Position numbers and translations under genes: made by a program. The notes under the pieces were generated by a model. It did no database searches. It saw nothing but the letters and a program-made list of their open reading frames with translations, and had not been told where the DNA came from. 64,000 bases of DNA from Vicia villosa. Taxonomy: Eukaryota; Streptophyta; Magnoliopsida; Fabales; Fabaceae. The stretch spans positions 1-64,000 of the forward strand of contig NW_026706234.1 of the NCBI RefSeq assembly GCF_029867415.1, read 5' to 3'. Shown here piece after piece: positions 10,325 through 20,800 of this stretch (its first letter is position 1; each line of letters opens with the position of its first letter).

Positions 10325-10402
10325 ACACACGCCCAACCTAGTTGGTCCATGTTTTGTGTATAGAGTGATAGGGCGTGGGTTCAAGCCTTGGCTCCCACAT
10401 TC
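10325..10402 (+). other. tRNA-like unit 2 in the Ogre LTR (A and B boxes)
   Basis: The stretch GGGTTCAAGCC at about 10377-10387 resembles a B box, and CCAACCTAGTTGG about 45 bp upstream resembles an A box. In the 3' LTR the A box is a perfect TAGCCCAGTTGG (56847-56858) with GGTTCAAGCC at 56891-56900. The spacing is tRNA-like. Together with unit 1 it suggests an old tRNA-derived insert, possibly a SINE, fixed in the LTR before this copy transposed. Confidence 0.5.
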
Positions 10403-10727
10403 CTATATTTTTATCACTAGTTTATTTCACCCTTTTTATTAAACTTCAAAAAACCATAAAAAATAGTAGAAACATTATTTTTAATCCCTTCTTTTTTGTG
10501 TGGTCAATTTATGTTGTCTATTTTAATGTCATGTTAAAAAATCACAAAAAATATTTATTTTATCATCATTTTAAAATTAATCAAAAACAAGTCTTTTAAT
10601 ACATGAAAAATCAACAAAAAATATGTTCCCTTTTGAATATTTTTCTAAAGTGACTTAGTATAATTTTGTTAATACTTGTTTAGGGTTAGGTTAGAATGTC
10701 ATTGACTTTCTCATGTGCCCTTAGACC

Positions 10728-11393
10728 TAGAGCTGTCAATATGGGCTACCAAGCCCTAAACGGTCCGGCCCTAGTGGGCCCTGTATAATATGGGCTCGAG
10801 ATTTACTACCCGAGCCCGGGCCTAGATGAGCTTCGGGCTAGCCGGCCCTAAATGGGCTTTTTTATTTAAAAAAATTAAAATAAAAAATCCATAGCATTTA
10901 TTATAAATAAAATTAAAAATTATGTTATTTTAAACATAATACATTTTTAAGTATTATATTATCTCTTATAAATACTATAATGTGTTTCTAAATACAATAT
11001 ATGTCTAAATTGTATAAAATAATACTTCAATATTTATTATAAGAGAAAAACTAATATAATACGATGAAAAAATGTTGATTATATTAATGTATAATATTTA
11101 AAAGAGAAAGATTGAATAAAATAGAGATAAAATTTAATGAAGTGAGAAAAATCAATATGCTATTTTGGAGTAAGATAGTATAAATATTAATATATTTTTT
11201 TAAAATTTATAATTATTCGGGCCTGATGGGCTACCCACGGCCCATATGGGCTAGCCCTAATGGGTAGCGGGCTTTTCAGGGCTGGGCTAAAAAGGCCCTG
11301 AAAAATATGGGCTCTAATTTTAAGGCCCAAGCCCTATGATTTTTAGGGCCTGGCGGGCTGGCCCATATGGGCTAGCCCATTTTGACAGCTCTA
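10728..11393. mobile_element. Non-autonomous hAT-type element (MITE) in the Ogre 5' LTR
   Basis: Terminal inverted repeats start TAGAGCTGTCAAtATGGGCT on the left and, read inward from the right, TAGAGCTGTCAAaATGGGCT. The 8-bp target duplication CTTAGACC is present at 10720-10727 and 11394-11401, while the 3' LTR has a single uninterrupted copy (57233-57240). The 8-bp duplication and end sequence fit the hAT superfamily. The interior is AT-rich with GGGCC- and GGGCTAGCCC-type words near both ends and has no transposase. It inserted after the Ogre element did, since only one LTR carries it. Confidence 0.92.
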
Positions 11394-12104
11394 CTTAGAC
11401 CAATTCTCTTAAAGAATTTGGTATTTAAAAATTAAAATTAATTAGGTTTCGGTGTATGTTTCAAGACCCTAATTTGAAAACCCTAATTTAAAAAACCTTA
11501 GGTTTAAAACCCTAACCAAAAAAAATTGAAACATGTTGATCTTTGTTTATCCATGTTTATTTTTGCTTGTACATGTTGATTTTAATATATGATTTGTACT
11601 TAAATGTTAAACCTTGTCTTGTACATATACTTGTTGATTTTATATCCATGTGATTTGTACTTATTGTTATATTTTGTTTATCTAACCCAATATTTAATCA
11701 TCACATTAATCATTCATCATTCATACATGATTTGAATCCAAGGGTTTAGATACATTCATCACTTGCTTGTTAACACTCACTTGTTTGTTCTTGTACATAC
11801 ATGAGGCATTTATTGTTAATTGTTTAAGCTTGATGTTTTGTCCAAAGGATGAGAATGATATTGACTAAATTGTCAAGGTACTTAAATTCTTTTCCAATCT
11901 CTTTTATGTTTGTGCAAGGTATGTTAAAGTTTTTCACTTATTTATGGTTTAGTATTGTTAAAGCTTAACCAAACCCTTTTGTTTTGAAACATTGGTATTA
12001 AGAATAGAATTATTCATGGTGAAACTATTCTTGATCCATTTCTCTTGTTTATTAAACCTTGGAGTTAAGAGATGAATTATTCCCGGTGAAACTTCTCTTA
12101 ACCC

Positions 12105-12355
12105 ATTGATCTTGTATTTTAAAGCTTGGTCGTTCTTTGATTTGTTTTAAAATTGTTAAGTATTTTAAAGCTTAACCTTTTAAACTTATTTGGTATTTTA
12201 AAGCCTAATCCCTTTTCTAAAAATTGTTAAGTATTTTAAAGCTTAACCTTTTAAACTTATTAGGTATTTTAAAGCTTAATCTTCTTTTAATCTTGTTAAG
12301 TATTTTAAAGCTTAACCCTCTTTTAAAGAAAAATTTGTGAGTATTCTAAAGCTCA
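12105..12355. repeat. Tandem array of GTATTTTAAAGCTTAA units (30-60 bp period)
   Basis: The word GTATTTTAAAGCyTAAyC recurs about six times, alternating between TTGTTAA and TTATTAG/TTATTTG leads. The array is also present in the 3' LTR at about 57955-58200. The core TTTTAAAGCTTAA contains an AAGCTT palindrome. Just upstream, 11980-12105 has two diverged copies of a hairpin with arms like TTAAGAG and CTCTTAA. Confidence 0.8.
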
Positions 12356-12816
12356 AACCCAAAAATATTTTAGCCACTTTGGCCCCCTTTTTTCCTTTTT
12401 TAAAAGAGGAACTACAGAAGCTCTGACTTCCCTATTGCACTTAAGGGGTATGTAGGCCTAAGATGCGATATCTTATCGAGTTCACTTTCAAAAACATCTC
12501 TTCCCATCCCCACCCTCTATTTCAAACAAGTTTTTCACATAGGATTTTCACAAAAAAAAGTTATTTATAAACAAAGAGGTTCCCATGGAGTACCATGGAT
12601 ATGAGGGGTGCTTAAAACCTTCCCCTTGTATAACAAACCCTCCGTAGCCAGAACTTTGATAAGTTTATTAGTTTTGATTTTAAAAACTTCTGTCGGTTTT
12701 ATTCGCTCTTTCACCCATTCCTTTTTAGAAATAATAAAGCGCGGTGGCGACTCTGTTTAAAATGAGCTAAGTCTTTCCATGACTCTAATTTCACCAATTT
12801 CACCGCTACAGAAAAG

Positions 12817-12834
12817 TGGCGACTCTGCTGGGGA
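12817..12834 (+). promoter_or_regulatory. Ogre primer-binding site (tRNA-Arg type)
   Basis: TGGCGACTCTGCTGGGGA begins six bases after the end of the 5' LTR. Ogre elements are known to use tRNA-Arg as primer and have this kind of site. Similar GGTGGCGACTC strings occur inside the LTRs but are not at an LTR junction. Confidence 0.85.
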
Positions 12835-13586
12835 TACTGATCAAACTATTGGTGTATCTTTGGAGGGGTTGACCCAATCTTTGTTTTTTATTACCTTTTG
12901 TTATTTTCTTTGTTTTTATATTTAACTTTTTATTTGTGTCTTTTATTCTCATATGTTTATACTTGTTATTTTATTGGGTTGTATTGGGAAAGGGAGTCAT
13001 GCCCCTTGTGGTAAGACAAATCCTAACCCGGATTTAGAATGTACACTTATTATAGGAGACTGGTATAATCATTTTGATCTCGAGGGAGTAGTCCCAAAGA
13101 AGTCAATTTGAGATCCATCGCTCAGTGGAGACCTTTTTGAAAGTAACTTTGTTGACCATGTAGTTGGGAATATATCGTTGCATTCAACTAGGCTGTAGAA
13201 GCCGGGGACCTAGAAACCCTTAACCAATCTTGGCCATTAAGATGTAGTGTGGAATCTATGTCTGATTCATTTTGAGAATAGTTGTTACACAAGGCTACGC
13301 TTAGATGAGGTTCTCTTAGATTTTGTTCAAATGAGTATGTTGATACAAAGTTTACAATCTCCAAGTTGGGCTGCTTGAGTCTGGGAAACAATAGAACCTT
13401 GATCTACAGGTACAAAATAACCATAGTACACACCTTTGGGATGGGTAGACCTTTGGCTCCATGCTCGTGACTTTGAACCCTCAAGCCCATGTTTTTGCTA
13501 TGTTTGCATTCATTCATCCATGCATTTAAAGACATAATATCTTTCAAGGAATTAAAAGAAACCTTTGTTTTGTAAACATTATAAGA
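12835..13586 (+). other. Ogre untranslated leader
   Basis: The stretch lies between the primer site and ORF1, with no long open frame on the plus strand. It is T-rich at first, then more GC-balanced. Long leaders are typical of Ogre; packaging signals would be expected here but cannot be recognised by eye. Confidence 0.6.
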
Positions 13587-14155
13587 ATGGAACCTGAAAG
13601 AAGAAAAACCAAGAAATATACTTTCAAGAGTTTAGAGGTGGAAGAATTAAGAAAGCTAGGATCCTTGATTATTGATCAAGACAAGTTTTGTAACAAGTAT
13701 GGAAGATTGTTGTATCTCCTCAGAACCAAGATGGAAGAAGGAATCCTCTCCACTTTGATTCAATTCTATGACTCATTGTATCATTGCTTCACCTTCCCTG
13801 ATTAACAACTATTGCCTACCTTGGAAGAGTATTCAAGCATCATTGGGTTTCCCATTACTGGAAGAGTTCCTTTCACTGGTTTAGAACAAGATCCTAAGCC
13901 TTATGAGATTGCAAAGTCTACTGATCATTTAAGAAAAGGAGAAATTGAAGAGAACATGGTTACTAAAGGAGGATTACCTGAATTACCTGCTGAGTTCTTA
14001 ATTGAGAAAGCTCTCACCTTGTCACAAGAAAGAAAGGAAGAAGACTTTGAAGCTGTTTTTGCCTTGTTAGTGTATGGATTGTTCTTGTTCCCGAACATTA
14101 ACAACTTTGTTGATATGAATGCCGTCAAGATCTTTATGAAGAATCATGTTCCTAC
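13587..14155 (+). pseudogene. Ogre ORF1, N-terminal part (broken)
   Basis: ATG at 13587 opens a frame of about 190 codons interrupted by one in-frame TAA at 13803-13805, after which the same frame continues (LPTLEEYSSIIGFPITGR) to 14155. There the foreign LTR begins. The product matches the extra ORF1 that precedes gag in Ogre elements, in the family style of plant-mobile-domain-like proteins; its role in the element is not established. Visible words are EELRKLG, LEEYSSIIG and FALLVYGLFLFPNINNFVD. The tail of the same ORF lies at 17623-17872. The central part of the protein is missing, so deletion accompanied or followed the insertion. Confidence 0.8.
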
Positions 14156-15065
14156 TGTTGCACCCAAAAATCTGCCCTTTTTATTTGAGCTATAAGTTAT
14201 CAAAGACGTTTATTTTGTCGTTCGAAAAGGGAAGAAAAATAATAAAGAGTTTTCATGGTTTTAAGGAAATGTGACGTGAGGATTGGTTTATACGGTGAAA
14301 ATGCAAAGAAATTCACAAGTCTTAGTTGGAAGGTGCTATGAGCTTGGTTCTCGCGTTGTCAGGACTGTTTTGACGTTCCCTACAACTTTTGTGTTTGGAT
14401 CAGAAACCAATTCTATGAGGAAAGGGGTCGAATTAGCAAATTACTGGAGCATTCGCAGTGAAAAAAGGTGCTGAATGTAGGTTTTCGGGCCTTAGAAAAT
14501 TCATATCTCATGATCCGCTTGTCGGATTCGCTCAAAATTTTAACTGCAGCTCCGTGTCATTATTCTCGAGATTTCATATGTTCGGGCTATCGACCAATTT
14601 TGCAGAGAAAATGCCCAGCATTTTGAAGAACGTCATGATTTTTCAGTGAAAAGTGTGTTTTCGGGTATGTCGCGACAAGTTTGAAAATTCATAACTTCTT
14701 CGATTTTTATCGTATGAAGTCCATTGTGGAGGCATTCTCTCGGAAATTTTGTTAGCTTCGATTCTTCGTCACACATGCTCAGTCAGATTTTGAGCCGAAG
14801 ATGGAGGTTTATTGAGTTCTTTGATCGGTACTCACAAAATTTTGCATAGTCGCGCCAGATGAATCGACGTTTCTCGTCATTCAAACGCGCGCAACTTCTT
14901 CATCGCTTATTGGATTGAGACGATTCTCACGGCTACGAGTCACAAATTTAGTCATCTTCGAGTTGACGTTGGTCCTGTTTCCGAACTTCGCACCAAGTCG
15001 CATTTCCTCGAAAACGAGCAAAAAAGAGATAATTAAGGGCGTTTTGGACATTTCACCACTCACAC

Positions 15066-15073
15066 TATATAAG
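15066..15073 (+). promoter_or_regulatory. TATA box of truncated LTR D
   Basis: TATATAAG in the context CACACTATATAAGTC is followed by a pyrimidine-rich stretch and then AC-rich leader sequence, as is usual at plant transcription starts. Confidence 0.55.
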
Positions 15074-16339
15074 TCATTTTCCCTCTTTTTCTCTCATAAC
15101 TTCAATTCACCAAAAATTCTAAAAACACTTTCTCTCAATTCTCTCTCAATTTTCTTGGATCAAAACTACAAAAACTCACAAAACCTTCATCAATCTTCAT
15201 CAATTCAAGATCAAATCTCAAGAACAAATGAAGATCAAAGCAAGAGTGAAGAATCTTCTTTCTCATTGATCATCAAATTTTCGGATCTCTCTCCCTCTCC
15301 TAGTGTCTCGCGCCACTCTCTCCCTCTCACCTCTCGGATTTCGTTCGTGTTCGTGTCGTGTTCGCGTTGTTGTTCATCCGATCTCATTCTCGTCGCTTGA
15401 TCCGATAAATTCACTATAAACTTTGATAGATCATTGATTTTGTTGTTTAATTCGACATTGATCATGATGATTTTTTACTACGGATGATGGATCTATGATA
15501 ATTGGTGATGATGATTGCTTGTTGATTGAGTGATTCGTGTTGATCTTGATTATTTGATTGAATTCGAGATTTACCGGTGAATTGTTGTTGATGTTACATG
15601 CATGTTCCTTATGATCCAAGAAATTGCATGCTAGGTTTTCGATAATTTGAGTGTGAAGTGTTTGTGCTTAATTTTGAGTTTTATCATGAGATAATGAGTT
15701 GTTGATTGATGATACATGACGATTGTGCTTAATTGAACAAATTTGAGTTTCGATGATGAGTTAATCTTGATTTTGTGTTCATAATGCCTATGCTCTAGTT
15801 TTTTGCATGATAAGTGTTTGTTGAAATGCTTAATTGAGATTTTTGAGTGGGAATTCACGGAGCCTTGTTGTTATTGAGCCTTAATTGTTGTTACTTGTTG
15901 ATAATGATCAAGTCTGGAATTGATTGAAATCTCTCTCTATCACTTGCACCATACTTGTTCATGTTTTGTTAGCATATCGCGTGTCGACTCGTCGCTATTG
16001 TTTACATTTGCCAAAGCTTGAAATGTTTGTTAACAAGGTGTTTAAATTGTGCACTCATTGATATGTGAAGTCATGGTTAACCGTGGATGCTGGATCTTGC
16101 TTTCGATGCTCATAATTTGCTCTTCATGCTCATGTTGCGACACTAATGCGTCAAGTTTTGTGTATCATTTGATGTTAATTTCCATGCATGAATTGAATCC
16201 TACATGTCGCACAATGTAAATGCTCTTGGATTTTAAAATTGCATGTTGTATCGTTGTTCGTTTGATGGTCGTTTGTGGCAGATCACATTTTGGTTGCTTT
16301 CGTGAGAGTGCTGTTTTTTGGCTGTTTGTGCTGAGTGGG

Positions 16340-16570
16340 TATGCTCAGGCCGACCCTGTAGGTCGACTCATGCTCCTTGTAGGTCGACTCATGAATTCTT
16401 CAGGTTGACGCATAGCCTTCTTGCTTGTCTCGGGTTTGCTCAGGTCGACGCACAGTTTCTTTCAGGTCGACGCATGATCCTTTCAGGTCGGTGCATAGAC
16501 TTTCTTGCCAGGCTCAGGTTTGCTCAGGCCGACCCTCAGGTCGACGCATGATTTCTTCAGGTCGACGCAG
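16340..16570. repeat. Array of CAGGTCGACGCATG motifs in LTR D
   Basis: The motif CAGGTCGACGCATG and variants (GTAGGTCGACTCATG, CAGGCCGACCC, CAGGTCGGTGCATAG) recur about ten times at roughly 20-30 bp spacing, separated by TTTCTT-like spacers. The GTCGAC core is palindromic, as in the array at 1595-1905 in an unrelated LTR. Confidence 0.8.
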
Positions 16571-17622
16571 AGCTGTGTTTTTTGCTTGTTTTACTTCCTA
16601 ACTTCAATCTTTCATATTTTTTTACTCGTAACTCTGATTTTCATGTTCTTTATATCGTTGGAAAGCTTGTGAAATGTGTTATCTCATGAGATGATTGGTA
16701 TTGATTGATTGTAGGTTATTCATGTTTTTTTCCCTTTGACATTTTTTGTTCATTTCGTGTTTGCGTTAATTGTTCATTTTCTCTTAGCTTATAATGCAAT
16801 AACGCAATTTCGATTGCGGTGTTTGTTATCTCTTACCTGTGTGCTAGTGTGCAAGGCATTTGGAAAGTCACCGAGCGACGCTTACCTCATTTGTGTTCCT
16901 CTTTATTTGCAGGACACAATCTCATTCCCTCATTTCGTGCTCTCATCTTGGAGACACGTCTGTTTTACTTTATACCTGTTTGTATGGATTGTTTGTTCCT
17001 CTTGCAGGTGTATTGTGATTATGCTCGATGCGCACGTTGACGCGTGATTTATTTTCACGGCGTCGACCTTCATTTGCTTATGTGGTTAATCGGTGTGCTG
17101 ACTATTTGCTATCGCCTTTGCTAGCTCGCTTGCGAGATCTCTGATCTTCTTGTTTTATTTTGCTGCAGTTTACGAATCATCATCCGTTTGGTATTGATCT
17201 CGTTTCATTTTATATTTTTCTCGCACTTTATCGCTTTCTTCATCCTTTAACATGAGAAGTAGGACTTAGGCATGCATTGCATCTGGCCAAGCCCTCGAAA
17301 GAGGCTCTGTTTTTGTTGGTGTGTTTATATTTGTGCTTTGAGGCAGGGAGTCACGGTGTAATAAGACCTTTAAAGGTACTCCGTTATGTCCTCATGGAAG
17401 GCATGCAGAAAGGGTTAGCAATCAACCCCCGCCCAGTCTCATCGAGTCCGTTCAGTAAGCGCACGCTACGCGTTGCTTGCTTCTGAACTAGCACAAGATC
17501 TTGTTATCGAGTATGTCAAGTAAATGGTCCATGCAATCGGACCCCACATTTCTTAGCTCATGTCGGCCAACGTTGATGCTCGGTGTACGCACACACCGTT
17601 TTCCTTTTAGATTAGTGACGCT

Positions 17623-17872
17623 GAATTAGGAATGTTGGAAGAATCCTATGAAGAAGTGTTGAAAGAAAAGAGTGATCAACTATTCCTTCAAGACACTTGG
17701 CTCATAGCTAAGGATTCTACTATTGCCAAATATGAAAGAGAGAAGAAGAGGAAGCAGAAGGAGAAGCTCTCTCTCTCCAAAAGAAGCTGCATGGAAGAGT
17801 ATTGTTGAGAAGCTAGAAAAGGTCAAGCTGAAGAAGAAGAAGACTCAAGATGATATAGATACTTCTCACTAA
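17623..17872 (+). pseudogene. Ogre ORF1, C-terminal tail
   Basis: Coding sequence resumes as ELGMLEESYEEVLKEKSDQL, continues through a highly charged KYEREKKRKQKEKL region, and after one frameshift near 17785 reads KEAAWKSIVEKLEKVKLKKKK to a TAA at 17870-17872. Heptad-like spacing and charge suggest a coiled coil. The placement before gag and the charged C-terminus fit Ogre ORF1. Copia element A inserted 11 bp after the stop codon. Confidence 0.6.
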
Positions 17873-17883
17873 GCTTTGATGAT

Positions 17884-20800
17884 TGAAGGAGTGAAAAACA
17901 CTTAGAAAGGGGGGGGGGGATTGAATAAGTGTAACTCAAAAACTTGGAAGATAAAAACAATGAACACACTTATTTTTATCCTGGTTCATTGTTAACCAAA
18001 CTACTCCAGTCCACCCCAGACAAGGTAATTTACCTCAACTGAGGATTTAATCCACTAATCCAACTGATTACAATGGTTTTCCACTTAGATACCCTCTAAG
18101 TCTTCTAGAGTCTACAGATCACAACTTGATCACTCTAGGAAATCTTTTACAATCAATGTAAAATAAATGTTTACAAGAGTTTAGATTGCTTCTAATAAAG
18201 CTGTAATCACAACTGTGATATTTCTCTTAAGTTTTAATTCTTAACACTCACTAAATATTACAAAGAGTTGTGAGGTTGAAGATGAAGTTCTTTAGCTTTT
18301 GATTTTGACAATGTTTCTGTAAGTTTTGCGCAAGTGTTGTATGTTGCTTCTTGTCATACCCCAAAATTTTCCCATGCTATTTCTCCTATTCAAATTCAAA
18401 TCAAGGTACAAAGTTCAAAGACTCCCTCTCCTAAATAAGGCTCAAAGAATTAGGGTTTTGTTGTTCTGAGGGAAAATCAATGAACCAAAGGCTCCAAGGC
18501 ATCCCATATGGTCTATGATATCCCACACTATCTCCATGACAAATTTCAGGTCTCAATTCAAAAGATTGATCACTCAATTGCTTAGAAAGTCAACAGTCGA
18601 CTGGTTTGACCTAAAAGTCAACTACTGTCAAAGTACAGTCAAAACTCCTGATTTTTTGTCAACATCCTTATATTGAAGTATCATTCACCATTTGATCAAG
18701 AATTGATCATGGTTCATCTAAGAAAGATCAGAAATCAACAATTCCAAAAGTTTCTAAATTAGGGTTTTCCTAGGAGAAAGTCAACTGAACTTTGACCAGC
18801 CATAACTCCTACATGGAACATCATAAATTTTCCATCCAAAGCTCAATTTGAAGGAAATTGAATTCTCTACAAATTTGTCTCTCACATGCCAAGTCTAAAA
18901 ATATTTCATTTGAGGGATATGGAGCAAAAGATTATAGGTCCTTTTTGAAAGTCAACCAAAAGCAGTTTTTTGTCAAAGCCCATATCATCAAGATAAATTC
19001 TTCAAATGAAAAAAAGCTTCCAAAGTGGCTTGTAGAGGACATCATGAGGTTTCCAAAAAGTCCTAGAACTCCTCCATATCTTAAAAATTGAGAGAGATAT
19101 GCCTTGTCAAAGTTGGACAATTTTTGAAGAGAAAATGTGAAGTAAAAGGCTTCAAAATGAATCTTTTTGGAAAAGGACCCAATCTTTTTTGATTCAATCT
19201 TGTTCCCCAAGCCATCAAAGATACTCAATCTCCAAGCCACGAAAATATGATTAAAATTTGATTTTATTTGAATTTTATTTCATTAAAGTCATGAATTTAA
19301 TCAATATTTGGAAGAAAATTGAAAAGATTTGATTTTCTTTTAATTTCAACCACATTCAATCACCAATTAGACAAAATATTTGATTTAATTTCGTGCATAG
19401 GGTAATCGGGAAAGATTGAGGTAATTTGGGACAATAATATAAAGATTTCCTCAATAATTTCAATCAAATTTCCTAAACATCAAATATCAAGATTCAATTG
19501 GATATTGTTCAAGTTTGTTGACCTAAACTCTTCTCTTATATAAACAAAACCAATAGCAAGCCCGCACACGAAAATCTGCAGCCAAAGACCACCTTCAAGC
19601 TCTCAAAATCCTAAAAATTATCAAACTCGATTTTGGAGATTAAAAGCATTCCAAAGAATTCCAAGCATTGCAAAACATTCCCTGGTATTCTTTGAGGCAT
19701 TCCAAGTCATCACAAGGTGCAAACTCACCCTGAATTGTCTCCAAATTGCCACGGTTTGTTCTCAAAAAAATTGAACTCGAATTCTATGTTTTAAGTATCT
19801 TGCATACAAATTGATTGCATATTCATAATCTCCATGATGTTGTGATTGTTTCTGGACTGTTTAAATTGTGTTTGACCGATGAAACCAAGGTTTGCCATAG
19901 TTAGGGTTTTCGAGCTCTATTTGGGGCTTTATGAATGAGGTAAAATTAGGAGAAAATAATAGTGTTTTTGGATTCAGGACGTTTGGACGATGCTTTCCAC
20001 GTGATCGCGAAATATTTTTGCATTTGTTTGGTGGTGCTAACGTTTTCGCAGGTGTAGAAAGCAAGGACCTGTTACAGCGTACATGCGAAAAACGGTATAA
20101 AAGGGTTTGTTGCAGGTTTGGGTGGAGAAGACGATGAGGTGTCATCGTGCGGTTGGCTGGTTTCAAAAAGATTTTGGCGCCGTGTACCATGTGCGTGCCA
20201 TCCATATGTTATCATGCACCAGGCTCATCTCAACCATCCGATTGCTCTCCAGATCGATCCAGTGCACCAGAGGATGCGTGTGCACCATGGACCACCATAG
20301 ATGCGCCACATAGGATCCAACGCTAAGTTCCTCAATTTTTTTTCTTTTTAATTATATAGCATTTGTTTTATTATTCTTTTTTATTTTCATTTATAAATAT
20401 TGTTTTTTAAAAAAAACTTATTTCTTAATTATTTCTTTTATTTCTTTTATATACACATATATAATAAAATAAAAATCTTTTATTTTTATTCTAATTAATA
20501 GTTTTGTTTATTTTAAATTAATAACTTAATAAATCATAATTTTTATTAATTGATAAAAATATATTAACGTTAGATATTTAACCGAGACTTTTTTTTTACC
20601 AATTTAATTAATTAGGTTGAGAAACCAATAATTAATTAAATTGATTATATTTGTTCTATTAATCATAATTAATTCGTGCCCTAATCAGGGTTTACGAAGA
20701 TCACACCTACACTAAGAATTTTCTGTTTCTTTGTGCGGTTTCAGGGTTAGCATCAGGGTTTCTTCCGACTACAAACCATATCAGATCAAAGCTAAGCCCC

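Larger units (their letters stand above)
7630..12810 (+). repeat. Ogre 5' LTR (5181 bp)
   Basis: It starts TGTTGCTCCCTAATTTTTGAC and ends TTTCACCGCTACA. It aligns over its whole length with the 3' LTR at 54214-58672, apart from a 666-bp MITE with its 8-bp duplication (10720-11393) and small indels. Most of it is non-coding. Landmarks are a TATA box (9067-9074), tRNA-like units (10190-10260 and 10325-10402) and a repeat array (12105-12355). A 69-codon open frame at 8862-9071 is shared with the 3' LTR but has no recognisable domain. Confidence 0.95.
14156..17620 (+). mobile_element. Truncated LTR 'D' of an Ogre-like family inserted in ORF1
   Basis: A new LTR start, TGTTGCACCCAAAAATCTGCC, interrupts ORF1 at 14156. 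The next 3.4 kb are non-coding and LTR-like, with a TATA box (15066-15073) followed by a CT-rich leader-like stretch and a GTCGACGCATG motif array (16340-16570). No LTR 3' end of the usual GGTGGCGACTC...CA type and no target duplication are found at the right side; sequence changes to the ORF1 tail near 17610-17623. I read this as the 5' part of an LTR whose 3' end was lost with the middle of ORF1. The right boundary is approximate. Confidence 0.65.

Noticed and set aside
10190..10402. Genuine tRNA genes in the Ogre LTR
   Set aside because: B boxes are good but I cannot fold a full cloverleaf with acceptor and anticodon stems, and no T-run terminator sits at the right distance. Called tRNA-like only.
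14915..15400. 161-codon open frame downstream of the TATA box of LTR D
   Set aside because: It is Ser-rich because of the pyrimidine-rich leader, and an antisense frame of similar length exists. This is typical of untranslated LTR sequence.
20107..20313. Overlapping short open frames in solo LTR E as a gene
   Set aside because: All three plus-strand frames and the antisense are open over a short GC-richer patch, with no codon pattern or domain; they lie inside a solo LTR.
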